A DNA stretch of 6,818 bases from contig JAQWYU010000141.1 of the NCBI GenBank assembly GCA_029253805.1, forward strand, positions 1 to 6,818, given 5' to 3'. The stretch is from Flavobacteriaceae bacterium. Its GTDB lineage: Bacteria > Bacteroidota > Bacteroidia > Flavobacteriales > Flavobacteriaceae. This document shows positions 1-6,745 of this stretch, piece after piece; within the stretch, counting starts at the first letter, position 1; the number at the start of each line of letters is the position of its first letter. Position numbers and translations under genes: made by a program. The notes beneath the pieces were generated by a model, which made no database searches, had not been told where the DNA came from, and saw only the letters and a list, made by a program, of their open reading frames with translations.

Positions 1-2151
1 TTCTACCGAACTGGCAGTCATACATTTTTTGGTTAAAAACGTATCATTTTTTATAGCATTCATATTTATGGTTTCACCACATTCCCGCACTAAAATAAGT
101 AATTTTCTAGCAACATCAACTCCGCTTAAATCTATTCTTGGATCAGGTTCAGTATAGCCCTCTTTCTGTGCTTGTTTAACTACTTCATGAAAGGAGTTAT
201 TTTTGTTAAAATTATTAAAAATAAAATTTAAACTTCCTGAGAGAACAGCATGTACGGAATTAATTTCATCACCTGAATTTACAAGGTGTTTTAAAGTATC
301 TATTACAGGTAGTCCAGCTCCTACATTTGTTTCGAATAAAAAGGGTACATCATATTTATGGGAAAGTTGTTTTAACTCTAAATAGTTTTCAATTTTACTA
401 GAACAGGCTATTTTGTTACAAGCAACAACTGCGATACTTTGTTTTAGATATTTAGAGTAACTAGATGCAACCATTTCACTAGCGGTGATGTCAATAAAAA
501 TAGAATTTCTGAGGTTTAAAGATTTTATAAACTCAAAAAAGGCAATAGGATCTGATTTATAACCATCATTTAAAAAAGTTTCCCAGTTGTTTAAATCAAT
601 TCCGGAATTATAAAAATTCATTTTTTTAGAATTTGATAAGCCTATTACATTTAACCTTAAATTTAAGGTTGATTTTATATATTTATTTTGTTTTTTAATC
701 TGATTTATGAGAGATTTTCCGACATTTCCTACTCCAGAAATAAATAGATTAATTTGTTTATTTTCTGTTTCAAAAAAACATTCGTGTAAACAATTTAATG
801 CTTTTTTTACATCAGATTCAGCTATCACAGCAGATATATTACGCTCAGAAGCACCTTGAGCTATTGCACGTATGTTTACATTATTTTTTCCCAAGGTGCT
901 AAACATTTTGCCGCTTATTCCTTGGTGACTTTTCATTTGATCACCTACAACAGCTATAATTGATAAATTAGCTTCAACAACCAAGGGGTCAATTTTGAAT
1001 AGTGAAATTTCATTTTCAAATTCTTTGTCTATTACATGTTTTGCTAAAGTTGATTCCTTGTCTGAAACACCAATACAAATTGAATGTTCAGAAGATGCTT
1101 GAGTCGCAATAATTATATTGATTTTCTCCCTAGCTAATGTTTCAAATAAACGCTTTGAAAACCCTGGAATCCCTACCATACCATTACCCTGAAGGGTTAA
1201 CAAAGCTATACTGTTAATATTGCTTATTCCTTTTATTGGGTTTGGATTTCTGTTTTTAACCAAATGTGTAATTAATGTGCCTTTATCTTCTGGAGCTAAA
1301 GTATTTTTTATCAATAATGGAATTTGTTTTGAAAGTACAGGTAAGACAGTTGGAGGGTATAACACTTTGGCTCCAAAATGTGATAGTTCAATAGCCTCAA
1401 AGTAGGATAGCTTTTTAATAGGTTTTGCATTCTTTACAACTTTTGGATTAGTGGTAAACATGCCGCTGACATCGGTCCATATCTCAAGGACACTGGCATC
1501 CATCGCAGCTGCAATAATCGCAGCACTGTAATCAGATCCACCACGTCCTAGAGTAGTTACCTCTCCAAGTTCAGATTTTGATATAAACCCAGGAAGAATT
1601 GTGATTATTTTGTTATTATTTCTAAAATAAGTAACAATGTTCTCATTTGTTTCTTCAAAATTTACAGCAGCGTTTGTGAAATTTGAATTTGTAACAATTA
1701 GATTTTGTGAATTTTTTAATTGGATATTAAAATCCTGTAATTTCATCGTTTCGAAAATTATTAATGAAGAAAGTAATTCACCAAAACTTAAAAGTTTGTC
1801 AGTAGTTTTTGGAGACATCTCATTAATTAGGTATATACCATCTAATATCTTTTCTAGCTTGGAAAGGTGGTTTAAAACGATGTCTAAAGTTATTTGATGA
1901 GCCTCATCTGATAATAAACCGTCTATAATTTCAACATGCTTTAAACGCAAGGATTCAAATTCAAATTTGTATTTTTTATCTTTTTCAACTGCTTTGTACG
2001 CAGCCGCTAATAACTTGTCCGTAATTCCTCCAATTGCAGAAACTATTACGATTACATTTTCCGATAGAGATTCATTTTTTACAATTTCTATAACTTTCCG
2101 GATGTTTTTTGCAGAACCAACGGATGTTCCCCCAAATTTTAAGACTTTCAT
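1..2151 (-). CDS. thrA: Bifunctional aspartokinase / homoserine dehydrogenase (ThrA type), 3' end cut by window edge
   Basis: This cytoplasmic enzyme catalyses the first and third steps from aspartate to homoserine: ATP-dependent phosphorylation of aspartate, then NAD(P)H reduction of aspartate semialdehyde. I translated the minus strand and found 717 codons without a stop up to position 1. The aspartokinase domain covers about residues 1-300: KFGGTSVG at 5-12, SFGELLSS at 122-129, TTLGRGGSDYSAA at 199-211, WTDVSGMFTTNPK at 225-237. A tandem ACT regulatory region follows at about 310-460. The homoserine dehydrogenase part starts near 465: nucleotide-binding GVGNVG at 473-478, VACNK at 576-580, ETNVGAGLP at 607-615, LSGSLNFIF at 637-645, and EGYTEPDPRIDLSGVDVARK at 664-683, which holds catalytic-site residues. 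E. coli ThrA has 820 residues, so about 100 are missing. The ATG at 2151 is certain to be the start: an in-frame TAA lies directly before it. ACT domains suggest feedback control by an end product such as threonine, which is known for the family but not shown here. Confidence 0.96.
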   Translation of the reverse strand, partial: MKVLKFGGTSVGSAKNIRKVIEIVKNESLSENVIVIVSAIGGITDKLLAAAYKAVEKDKKYKFEFESLRLKHVEIIDGLLSDEAHQITLDIVLNHLSKLEKILDGIYLINEMSPKTTDKLLSFGELLSSLIIFETMKLQDFNIQLKNSQNLIVTNSNFTNAAVNFEETNENIVTYFRNNNKIITILPGFISKSELGEVTTLGRGGSDYSAAIIAAAMDASVLEIWTDVSGMFTTNPKVVKNAKPIKKLSYFEAIELSHFGAKVLYPPTVLPVLSKQIPLLIKNTLAPEDKGTLITHLVKNRNPNPIKGISNINSIALLTLQGNGMVGIPGFSKRLFETLAREKINIIIATQASSEHSICIGVSDKESTLAKHVIDKEFENEISLFKIDPLVVEANLSIIAVVGDQMKSHQGISGKMFSTLGKNNVNIRAIAQGASERNISAVIAESDVKKALNCLHECFFETENKQINLFISGVGNVGKSLINQIKKQNKYIKSTLNLRLNVIGLSNSKKMNFYNSGIDLNNWETFLNDGYKSDPIAFFEFIKSLNLRNSIFIDITASEMVASSYSKYLKQSIAVVACNKIACSSKIENYLELKQLSHKYDVPFLFETNVGAGLPVIDTLKHLVNSGDEINSVHAVLSGSLNFIFNNFNKNNSFHEVVKQAQKEGYTEPDPRIDLSGVDVARKLLILVRECGETINMNAIKNDTFLTKKCMTASSVE

Positions 2152-2187
2152 TTATTCTATTTGATTATTTATATAAACTATTGTTAG

Positions 2188-2214
2188 GAAGCGAACATTA
2201 ATTTTTGAGGCGAG
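2188..2214. repeat. Direct repeat GARGCGAR, 19-base period, close to thrA start
   Basis: GAAGCGAA (2188-2195) and GAGGCGAG (2207-2214) both fit GARGCGAR and begin 19 bases apart. They form a small island of higher GC in otherwise AT-rich DNA, 37 bases before the thrA start codon. On the thrA transcript they would read as YTCGCYTC. The near two-turn spacing is what a tandem protein-binding site could look like, but no known motif was recognised. Confidence 0.35.
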
Positions 2215-2247
2215 AGCTATGAGTTAATTCGATCCAAATGAATAAAA

Positions 2248-2276
2248 GTAACTACTATAATTCGAGTAACTATAAT
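2248..2276. repeat. Direct repeat AGTAACTA(CTA)TAAT
   Basis: AGTAACTACTATAAT at 2248-2262 is followed by AGTAACTATAAT at 2265-2276. The copies are the same apart from three extra bases in the first, and are separated by CG. They share the TAACTA core with the inverted repeats at 2330-2353. Function is unknown; either a regulator-binding site or chance similarity in AT-rich DNA is possible. Confidence 0.45.
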
Positions 2277-2319
2277 ATTTAAATCCAACGATTTATAAGA
2301 AAATTTATTTGGTTATTAT

Positions 2320-2353
2320 TTATACTTGCTATAGTTAGAAAAGTATAACTATA
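2320..2353 (-). repeat. Interleaved inverted repeats at the start of the presumed thrA leader
   Basis: Two 8-bp perfect inverted repeats overlap here. TTATACTT (2320-2327) is complementary to AAGTATAA (2341-2348), and TATAGTTA (2330-2337) to TAACTATA (2346-2353). Because the right arms share three bases and the pairs interleave, both hairpins cannot form fully at once. A further TAACTATA at 2267-2274 could also pair with 2330-2337. The arms are AT-rich, so they would be weak as RNA stems; they might instead be protein-binding half-sites. Confidence 0.5.
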
Positions 2354-2357
2354 CATT

Positions 2358-2388
2358 CAAAAGTATCAAATTAAAAGCTCCAAAAAAA
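2358..2388 (-). promoter_or_regulatory. Possible thrA promoter (Bacteroidota type)
   Basis: On the minus strand, TACTTTTG (2365 down to 2358) matches the Bacteroidota -7 consensus TAnnTTTG exactly and is the only such match upstream of thrA in this region. The -33 element is poor: TTTT at 2388-2385 has the usual 19-base spacing, while a true TTTG at 2384-2381 sits only 15 bases away. Transcription would begin near 2352 and give a leader of roughly 200 bases. A promoter nearer the gene cannot be excluded. Confidence 0.4.
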
Positions 2389-2572
2389 TAATTATCGTAG
2401 TTTTAAAAATTAATGAATTTAAAGGCTTTTTATTTTAAATAATTAACTAAATATCAACAATTTTTATGTATTTCTTAATCTTTAATAGATCTGCTAATTT
2501 TATGAGGTAAATTTAACTTCTTCAAAATGTTAATGACTGTTTGATAAATATTATTTAAATAGTTAATTTTTA

Positions 2573-2603
2573 TATGTTTTAAATATTGTAATTATTAATT
2601 TTG
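2573..2603 (+). promoter_or_regulatory. glyA promoter (Bacteroidota type)
   Basis: TAATTTTG at 2596-2603 is an exact TAnnTTTG -7 element. TATG at 2573-2576, one base from the TTTG -33 consensus, lies 19 bases upstream, the normal spacing. Transcription would start near 2609, giving a leader of about 20 bases. No Shine-Dalgarno sequence precedes the ATG; the A-rich AATATAAAAC there is typical of translation starts in this phylum. Confidence 0.65.
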
Positions 2604-2629
2604 CAAAAGAACTTTGAATAATATAAAAC

Positions 2630-3901
2630 ATGCGTCGCGACGAACAAATTTTTGAGTTAATTAATTTTGAAAAAGAACGTCAAATCAACGGAATTGAATT
2701 GATTGCTTCTGAAAATTTTACAAGTGATCAAGTAATGGAGGCTACAGGATCTGTTCTTACTAATAAATATGCTGAGGGTTACCCTGGTAAGCGTTATTAT
2801 GGCGGTTGTGAAATTGTTGATGAAGTTGAGCAAATAGCAATTGATCGTGCTAAAACTTTATTTGGCGCCGCTTGGGCGAATGTCCAACCTCATTCAGGAA
2901 GTCAAGCAAATACTGCTGTTTTTCATGCTTGCTTGAAAGTTGGTGACAAGATACTAGGATTTGATTTATCACATGGAGGTCATCTTACTCATGGTTCTCC
3001 AGTTAATTTTTCTGGTCGTTTATATAATCCTGTATTTTACGGAGTTGAAAAGGAAACAGGAGTTTTAGATTATGATAATATTCAAGATATTGCTACCAAA
3101 GAACAGCCTAAATTAATTATTGCTGGTGCCTCTGCCTACTCAAGAGATATTGATTATAAACGATTCCGCACAATTGCAGACTCCGTAGGAGCATTATTGC
3201 TCGGAGATATATCTCATCCTTCTGGATTAATTGCTAAAGGAATTTTAAATGATCCTTTACCTCATTGCCATATAGTGACAACAACTACTCACAAAACACT
3301 TAGAGGTCCTAGAGGCGGACTAATTATGATGGGGACTGATTTTAAAAACCCTTTCGGAATTACTTTGAAATCTGGAAAAGTACGTATGATGTCTTCTTTG
3401 CTGGACTCAGCTATATTTCCTGGGAATCAAGGTGGGCCTTTAGAGCATGTCATTGCTGGTAAAGCTATTGCTTTTGGTGAAGCTTTGACAGACGACTTTT
3501 TGCATTACATTATACAAGTCAAAAAAAATGCGGAAGCGATGGCAAAATCCTTTGTAAAGCGTGATTACCATTTAATTTCTGGTGGGACTGATAATCACAT
3601 GATGTTAATTGACTTACGCAACAAGAATATTACTGGAAAAGATGCAGAAAATGCATTAGTAAAAGCTGATATTACAGTTAATAAAAATATGGTCCCTTTT
3701 GATTCTCAAAGCCCATTTGTAACTTCTGGAATTAGAGTTGGAACGCCTGCAATAACAACCCGTGGTATGACAGAATCAGATATGGAAACAATTGTAGGGT
3801 TTATAGATGATGTTATTAATAACTTTGACGATGATGCTAAGCTAGAAGCAATTGCACAAAAAGTTAATGCTTTAATGAGACACCGCCCCTTAGTTTCCTG
3901 A
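2630..3901 (+). CDS. glyA: Serine hydroxymethyltransferase
   Basis: This cytoplasmic PLP enzyme interconverts serine plus tetrahydrofolate with glycine plus 5,10-methylene-tetrahydrofolate, the main supply of one-carbon units for purines, thymidylate and methionine. At 423 residues it is close to the usual 410-430. Family motifs are in order: IELIASEN (22-29), [13 protein letters not shown] (47-59), [11 protein letters not shown] (84-94), [11 protein letters not shown] (192-202) with Asp193 expected to contact the PLP ring nitrogen, [14 protein letters not shown] (217-230) with Lys222 as the PLP-binding lysine, FPGNQGGP (263-270), and [14 protein letters not shown] (366-379) with Arg369 expected to bind the substrate carboxylate. 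All catalytic residues appear intact. SHPSG replaces the commoner SHPAG, a small change that should not matter. The first ATG fits the normal N-terminus of the family and the promoter position. The gene stands alone, divergent from thrA and convergent with the next gene. Confidence 0.98.
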   Translation: MRRDEQIFELINFEKERQINGIELIASENFTSDQVMEATGSVLTNKYAEGYPGKRYYGGCEIVDEVEQIAIDRAKTLFGAAWANVQPHSGSQANTAVFHACLKVGDKILGFDLSHGGHLTHGSPVNFSGRLYNPVFYGVEKETGVLDYDNIQDIATKEQPKLIIAGASAYSRDIDYKRFRTIADSVGALLLGDISHPSGLIAKGILNDPLPHCHIVTTTTHKTLRGPRGGLIMMGTDFKNPFGITLKSGKVRMMSSLLDSAIFPGNQGGPLEHVIAGKAIAFGEALTDDFLHYIIQVKKNAEAMAKSFVKRDYHLISGGTDNHMMLIDLRNKNITGKDAENALVKADITVNKNMVPFDSQSPFVTSGIRVGTPAITTRGMTESDMETIVGFIDDVINNFDDDAKLEAIAQKVNALMRHRPLVS

Positions 3902-3929
3902 AATTAAAAGTTTTAAACAAACCAACATT

Positions 3930-3949
3930 AAACTAAGTTTTTAGTTTTT
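3930..3949 (+). terminator. Possible glyA terminator, between convergent genes
   Basis: AAACTAA (3930-3936) pairs perfectly with TTAGTTT (3941-3947) around a GTTT loop, and the stem runs into a short T-stretch. It begins 28 bases after the glyA stop and overlaps the last base region of the convergent gene, whose stop codon is at 3948-3950. The stem has just one G-C pair, so it is weak. It could act mainly on the plus strand, since the minus strand has no matching T-run. Confidence 0.4.
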
Positions 3950-5513
3950 AATCCTCATATTCTACAGCATTATAAGCACCTATGTCAGGTGGCTGATTTC
4001 GTATTGTATTTGTAATATCTTTATTTAAGTTCCCATAAACAATGCCAACACCTTGGGCAGGTGATCCAACAGGTATATTTAACCTATTGTTATTTTGATC
4101 AACAAACTGTGGGTCGTAGTTAAAGATAACATTTTCATAAATTGTAGAATTATCAAAGTCATATTCAGCTGAAGAAAAATTTCCATTTAGGTCATCAAAA
4201 TAGATTAGACTATTTGTGAATTTAAAATTTAAATCTTCTGAGTTTTCTTTTTCAATTAATAGTTCTGGATTATTATTCCCATAAATTATACAATTTGTAA
4301 AACTTGCTGTACTTAGGGGGTTAGTTGTAACTGTATTTTCTGCATCCACAATAAAATTATTTAGTAATAGAGCTGGAAATTGTCTAAAACTAGATGACCA
4401 ATAATTTGCTATGGTTGAATGTACAATATTATAGTTACCTCCAAAAGTTCCAGCAAATGAAGATAAACCACAATTATTGATTACTATGTTTTCAGCAATT
4501 ATTGAAGTTGCTCTACCAAGGATTCCAAAATTACTATGGTTATAAACTTGGGAATTGGTAATTTGAAACTTTGATGGATCTTGTTCATCTCCATCGCATA
4601 AGACTCCAATTGTACCATTCTTAATAGTTGCGTGGTTAACAATGTTATTTACGCTGCCATTATATAACCAAATAGCTTGCCATTGTCCAGAGATGTCTTG
4701 GTAAAATGGTTCTAAACGGTCTCCTTCAAAAATGACTTCATTTTCTAATAGTTCTGAGTCTAAGCTAGGCATTCCATTTACGTGTAGTGAAGCATTATTT
4801 GTTATCAAGAGACCAGAGTCAGCGTGAAAATGAATTCTAGCCCCAGGATTTATATTTAGGGTTTTTCCATTACCAACAGCTGCATATCCGTAAATCACAT
4901 ACGGTTTTTCATTTGTAAAGTTAAGTTCTGAGTCTTCAAGAAATCGACCTCTAATAGAGGTTTCATCACTAATTCCATCTCCATCAATATCAAAGTCTAA
5001 AGTTTCAATAATTCCACCTGCATCACGGTTAGGATATATAAATACTGCGTCTTTTACTAAGGTGACTAGTTCTACTTTTTGAATACCAGTTGAATTTTCA
5101 AATTCTATAGCATCTGTATATAAAAAACGTGTTTCGTTCTCAACTAATGAAAGTATATCTATTGTTGTTTCTATGAAAATATACATACTGTCCCTAGCTA
5201 AAATTTCGATGTTTTCGAACTCTCTTCCAGTATATGTGCTATTTCCAATTAAACCATCTACATTCATTCGATAGTTTGAGTTTGGCCCATCACTAAGTTT
5301 TATTGATGGAATTAGGATGTCTTTGTTACTTTTATTGTAAACTTTGAGTGTATAGGTGCTAGATCCAATATTTGAAAAAACAGTATCTAGATAAACAGTA
5401 TCTTTAGAAAAGCTTAGATTAACAGAACTTGGACTAAATACAAAGTCCTCTCGGCATGAGCTCCAAAAAACTAAAGCGATTAAACATAATATTGCGCAAA
5501 CAAAACGTTTCAT
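3948..5513 (-). CDS. Predicted lipoprotein with Ig-like and right-handed beta-helix regions, function unknown
   Basis: The 521-residue product starts with a lipoprotein signal peptide: MKRF, a hydrophobic stretch to Trp17, then SSC with Cys20 as the likely lipidated residue (Trp at -3 is a loose fit to the lipobox). The next residues, REDF, are acidic, resembling the lipoprotein export signal described in flavobacteria, so surface display is plausible. Residues 24-155 are beta-rich and look like an Ig/HYDIN-type domain. An Asp-rich DFDIDGDGISDE stretch (173-184) may bind calcium. Residues 200-460 look like a right-handed parallel beta-helix, with repeated N, I and V and recurring strands ending in ITNS, ININ and FTNS. 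The end, with PQFVD (468-472), GSPAQG (483-488) and PDIGAY (509-514), resembles the tail of 'choice-of-anchor Q' beta-helix proteins. No type IX secretion sorting domain is seen. Beta-helix folds often bind or cleave polysaccharide, but I see no catalytic motif. It follows the cyclotransferase gene by 109 bases and may share its transcript. Confidence 0.85.
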   Translation of the reverse strand: MKRFVCAILCLIALVFWSSCREDFVFSPSSVNLSFSKDTVYLDTVFSNIGSSTYTLKVYNKSNKDILIPSIKLSDGPNSNYRMNVDGLIGNSTYTGREFENIEILARDSMYIFIETTIDILSLVENETRFLYTDAIEFENSTGIQKVELVTLVKDAVFIYPNRDAGGIIETLDFDIDGDGISDETSIRGRFLEDSELNFTNEKPYVIYGYAAVGNGKTLNINPGARIHFHADSGLLITNNASLHVNGMPSLDSELLENEVIFEGDRLEPFYQDISGQWQAIWLYNGSVNNIVNHATIKNGTIGVLCDGDEQDPSKFQITNSQVYNHSNFGILGRATSIIAENIVINNCGLSSFAGTFGGNYNIVHSTIANYWSSSFRQFPALLLNNFIVDAENTVTTNPLSTASFTNCIIYGNNNPELLIEKENSEDLNFKFTNSLIYFDDLNGNFSSAEYDFDNSTIYENVIFNYDPQFVDQNNNRLNIPVGSPAQGVGIVYGNLNKDITNTIRNQPPDIGAYNAVEYED

Positions 5514-5622
5514 TCATTAATTATTTTTTGTAAAAATATAACTTTATGTTTGAATGAGTTGTGATTGTTAAATTCTTTATTTTTATAAAATCCAAGTTAA
5601 TATGTCAATTTTAAAAAAATAA

Positions 5623-6657
5623 TTAGTTTTTGATAATTCTAACTTCAAACAATTTATCCCATCGTTTACCTGTGACAAACAAAGTTTTTGTATTTTGATT
5701 GTAGGCCATTCCATTTAAAACGTCAAGGCCATCATGTTTTGTGACTTTAGATTTTAGAGCTTTAAAATCAATTACAGCTTCAATAGCTCCATTATTTGGA
5801 TTGATAATAGCGACTCCATTTTTTTGATAACGATTTGCATAAATATAACCCTCTACCCATTCCAATTCATTTAAATTTGTTAGTTTACCTTTATTTGTGT
5901 AAGCTTGTATATAACTTTCTTCATAGAGTGTTTTAGGGTTAAGCAGCCATATGTACTCGGTCCCATCAGATTTGTAAAATAGATTACCATCATTACAAAG
6001 TCCCCATCCTTCTTTACTTTGTCCGTATTTAAAGGTTTCTATTTGTCTTAGGCTATTGATGTCGTAAACTAAACCACGTTCTTCTTTCCAAGTAAGCTGA
6101 TAAATTTTATTATTCAAAATTGATAATCCTTCACCAAAATAAGAATTGCTTAAATTAATATTTTTTAAAATATCTCCAGATTTATAATCAATTTCTCTAA
6201 GTTTCGACTCTCCATATTGGCCAGTACTTTCGTATAGCTTTCCATTATAGAATTCCAATCCTTGTGTGTAAGATTTTATGTCATGAGGATAAGTATTTAC
6301 AATTTCATAAGAGTAAATTTTTGGTGTATTTTTATTTACAACAATTATATTTTTTATTAAAACATCAATTTGTGAATCATGATAAACTTTAGCCTTTATA
6401 ACTTTTTCTCCTAAAGTAGAGTTAAATAACGGCGTAGATTTCGAAATTTCAGTATTGTTTAAAGTTAAATGAATAGAGTCAATTTTTATGTTATTAATAT
6501 TAGTTATGTTAATATTAATTGTGTCAGCATTTGAAATAATATTTGTTTCACTATTTAACTTAATGGAAAAGTTAGGTTCTTTAACTTGGTTTAAGTTTTC
6601 ACAACCGATTAAGATAAAGTTAAGGACTATGAAAGTCAGTAATTTAAACGAATACAT
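5623..6657 (-). CDS. Glutaminyl-peptide cyclotransferase (plant-type beta-propeller), lipoprotein
   Basis: The enzyme converts N-terminal glutamine of peptides and proteins into pyroglutamate, releasing ammonia. I place the start at ATG 6657 (344 residues). A longer reading from a TTG at 6675 would add six residues before the signal peptide and is less likely. Residues 1-19 form a clear lipoprotein signal with lipobox LIGC (16-19), so the protein should be anchored in the envelope, facing the periplasm or outside. Residues 25-110 are a beta-rich, Ig-like extension. The cyclotransferase domain (about 115-344) has family motifs in order: YTQGLEF (130-136), LYESTGQYGESKLR (141-154), YFGEGLS (173-179), YQLTWKE (186-192), KEGWGL (215-220), SDGTEYIW (230-237), LNELEWVEGYIYANRY (262-277), VLNGMAYN (313-320), FVTGKRWDKLFEV (327-339). 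The length exceeds a bare domain of about 230-260 residues because of the N-terminal extension. It is divergent from ffs. No convincing minus-strand TAnnTTTG element was found upstream. Confidence 0.93.
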   Translation of the reverse strand: MYSFKLLTFIVLNFILIGCENLNQVKEPNFSIKLNSETNIISNADTININITNINNIKIDSIHLTLNNTEISKSTPLFNSTLGEKVIKAKVYHDSQIDVLIKNIIVVNKNTPKIYSYEIVNTYPHDIKSYTQGLEFYNGKLYESTGQYGESKLREIDYKSGDILKNINLSNSYFGEGLSILNNKIYQLTWKEERGLVYDINSLRQIETFKYGQSKEGWGLCNDGNLFYKSDGTEYIWLLNPKTLYEESYIQAYTNKGKLTNLNELEWVEGYIYANRYQKNGVAIINPNNGAIEAVIDFKALKSKVTKHDGLDVLNGMAYNQNTKTLFVTGKRWDKLFEVRIIKN

Positions 6658-6688
6658 ATGACAGATAATTTTCAACGCAATTTATTTA

Positions 6689-6726
6689 TTTATATTCACT
6701 AAAAAAAATCATTGAGTGAATATAAA
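6689..6726. repeat. Perfect 12-bp inverted repeat in the ffs / cyclotransferase divergent promoter region
   Basis: TTTATATTCACT (6689-6700) is exactly complementary in reverse to AGTGAATATAAA (6715-6726), with a 14-base A-rich spacer. The right arm lies between the -33 and -7 elements of the ffs promoter, and the left arm lies 32 bases upstream of the cyclotransferase start. This arrangement suits a dimeric DNA-binding regulator. A transcription terminator is unlikely here because no gene ends at this site. Which factor binds, if any, cannot be told. Confidence 0.6.
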
Positions 6727-6740
6727 ACATCGTATATTTG
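6712..6740 (+). promoter_or_regulatory. ffs promoter (Bacteroidota type)
   Basis: TTG at 6712-6714 and TATATTTG at 6733-6740 are separated by 18 bases. The -7 element is an exact TAnnTTTG and is the best promoter in the window. Transcription should begin about 5-7 bases downstream, near 6746, just where the SRP RNA sequence begins. Confidence 0.75.
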
Positions 6741-6745
6741 CGCTG

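Larger units (their letters stand above)
2152..2629. other. Divergent thrA-glyA intergenic region
   Basis: This 478-base AT-rich stretch separates two genes that are transcribed outward. It holds a promoter for each gene and a set of short direct and inverted repeats on the thrA side (2188-2353). The middle, about 2390-2570, shows only AT-rich sequence. I found no tRNA, no protein gene of useful length and no strong GC-rich hairpin. The length is generous for two housekeeping genes and leaves room for a thrA leader of about 200 bases if the minus-strand promoter is placed correctly. Confidence 0.8.

Noticed and set aside
203..2164. Plus-strand open frames of 60-86 codons at 203-385, 1220-1405, 1637-1897 and 1967-2164
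   Set aside because: All lie antisense to the continuous thrA frame, have composition expected of a reversed coding strand, and show no recognisable domains.
2205..2245. Possible tRNA T-arm (TTCGATCC) near 2228
   Set aside because: No matching acceptor, D or anticodon arms could be built around it on either strand.
2373..2429. AAAAGC ... GCTTTT inverted repeat as a hairpin RNA or terminator
   Set aside because: Only six pairs across a loop of about 45 bases, mostly A-T, with no supporting inner structure.
3901..3916. Palindrome TTAAAA-G-TTTTAA straight after the glyA stop
   Set aside because: A one-base centre cannot form a hairpin loop and AT-only symmetry is common here; the 3930-3947 stem is a better terminator candidate.
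5280..5513. Type IX secretion cargo for the beta-helix protein
   Set aside because: The signal peptide is of lipoprotein type and the C-terminus ends in an acidic tail soon after the PDIGAY motif, without a sorting domain.
5514..5622. TATATTTT on the minus strand (5540-5533) as a promoter for the beta-helix gene
   Set aside because: It misses the final G of TAnnTTTG and has no TTG-like -33 element at a usual distance.
6658..6675. Six-codon N-terminal extension of the cyclotransferase from a TTG at 6675
   Set aside because: The ATG at 6657 gives a textbook lipoprotein signal peptide; the extension would put KIICH in front of it and depends on a rarer start codon.
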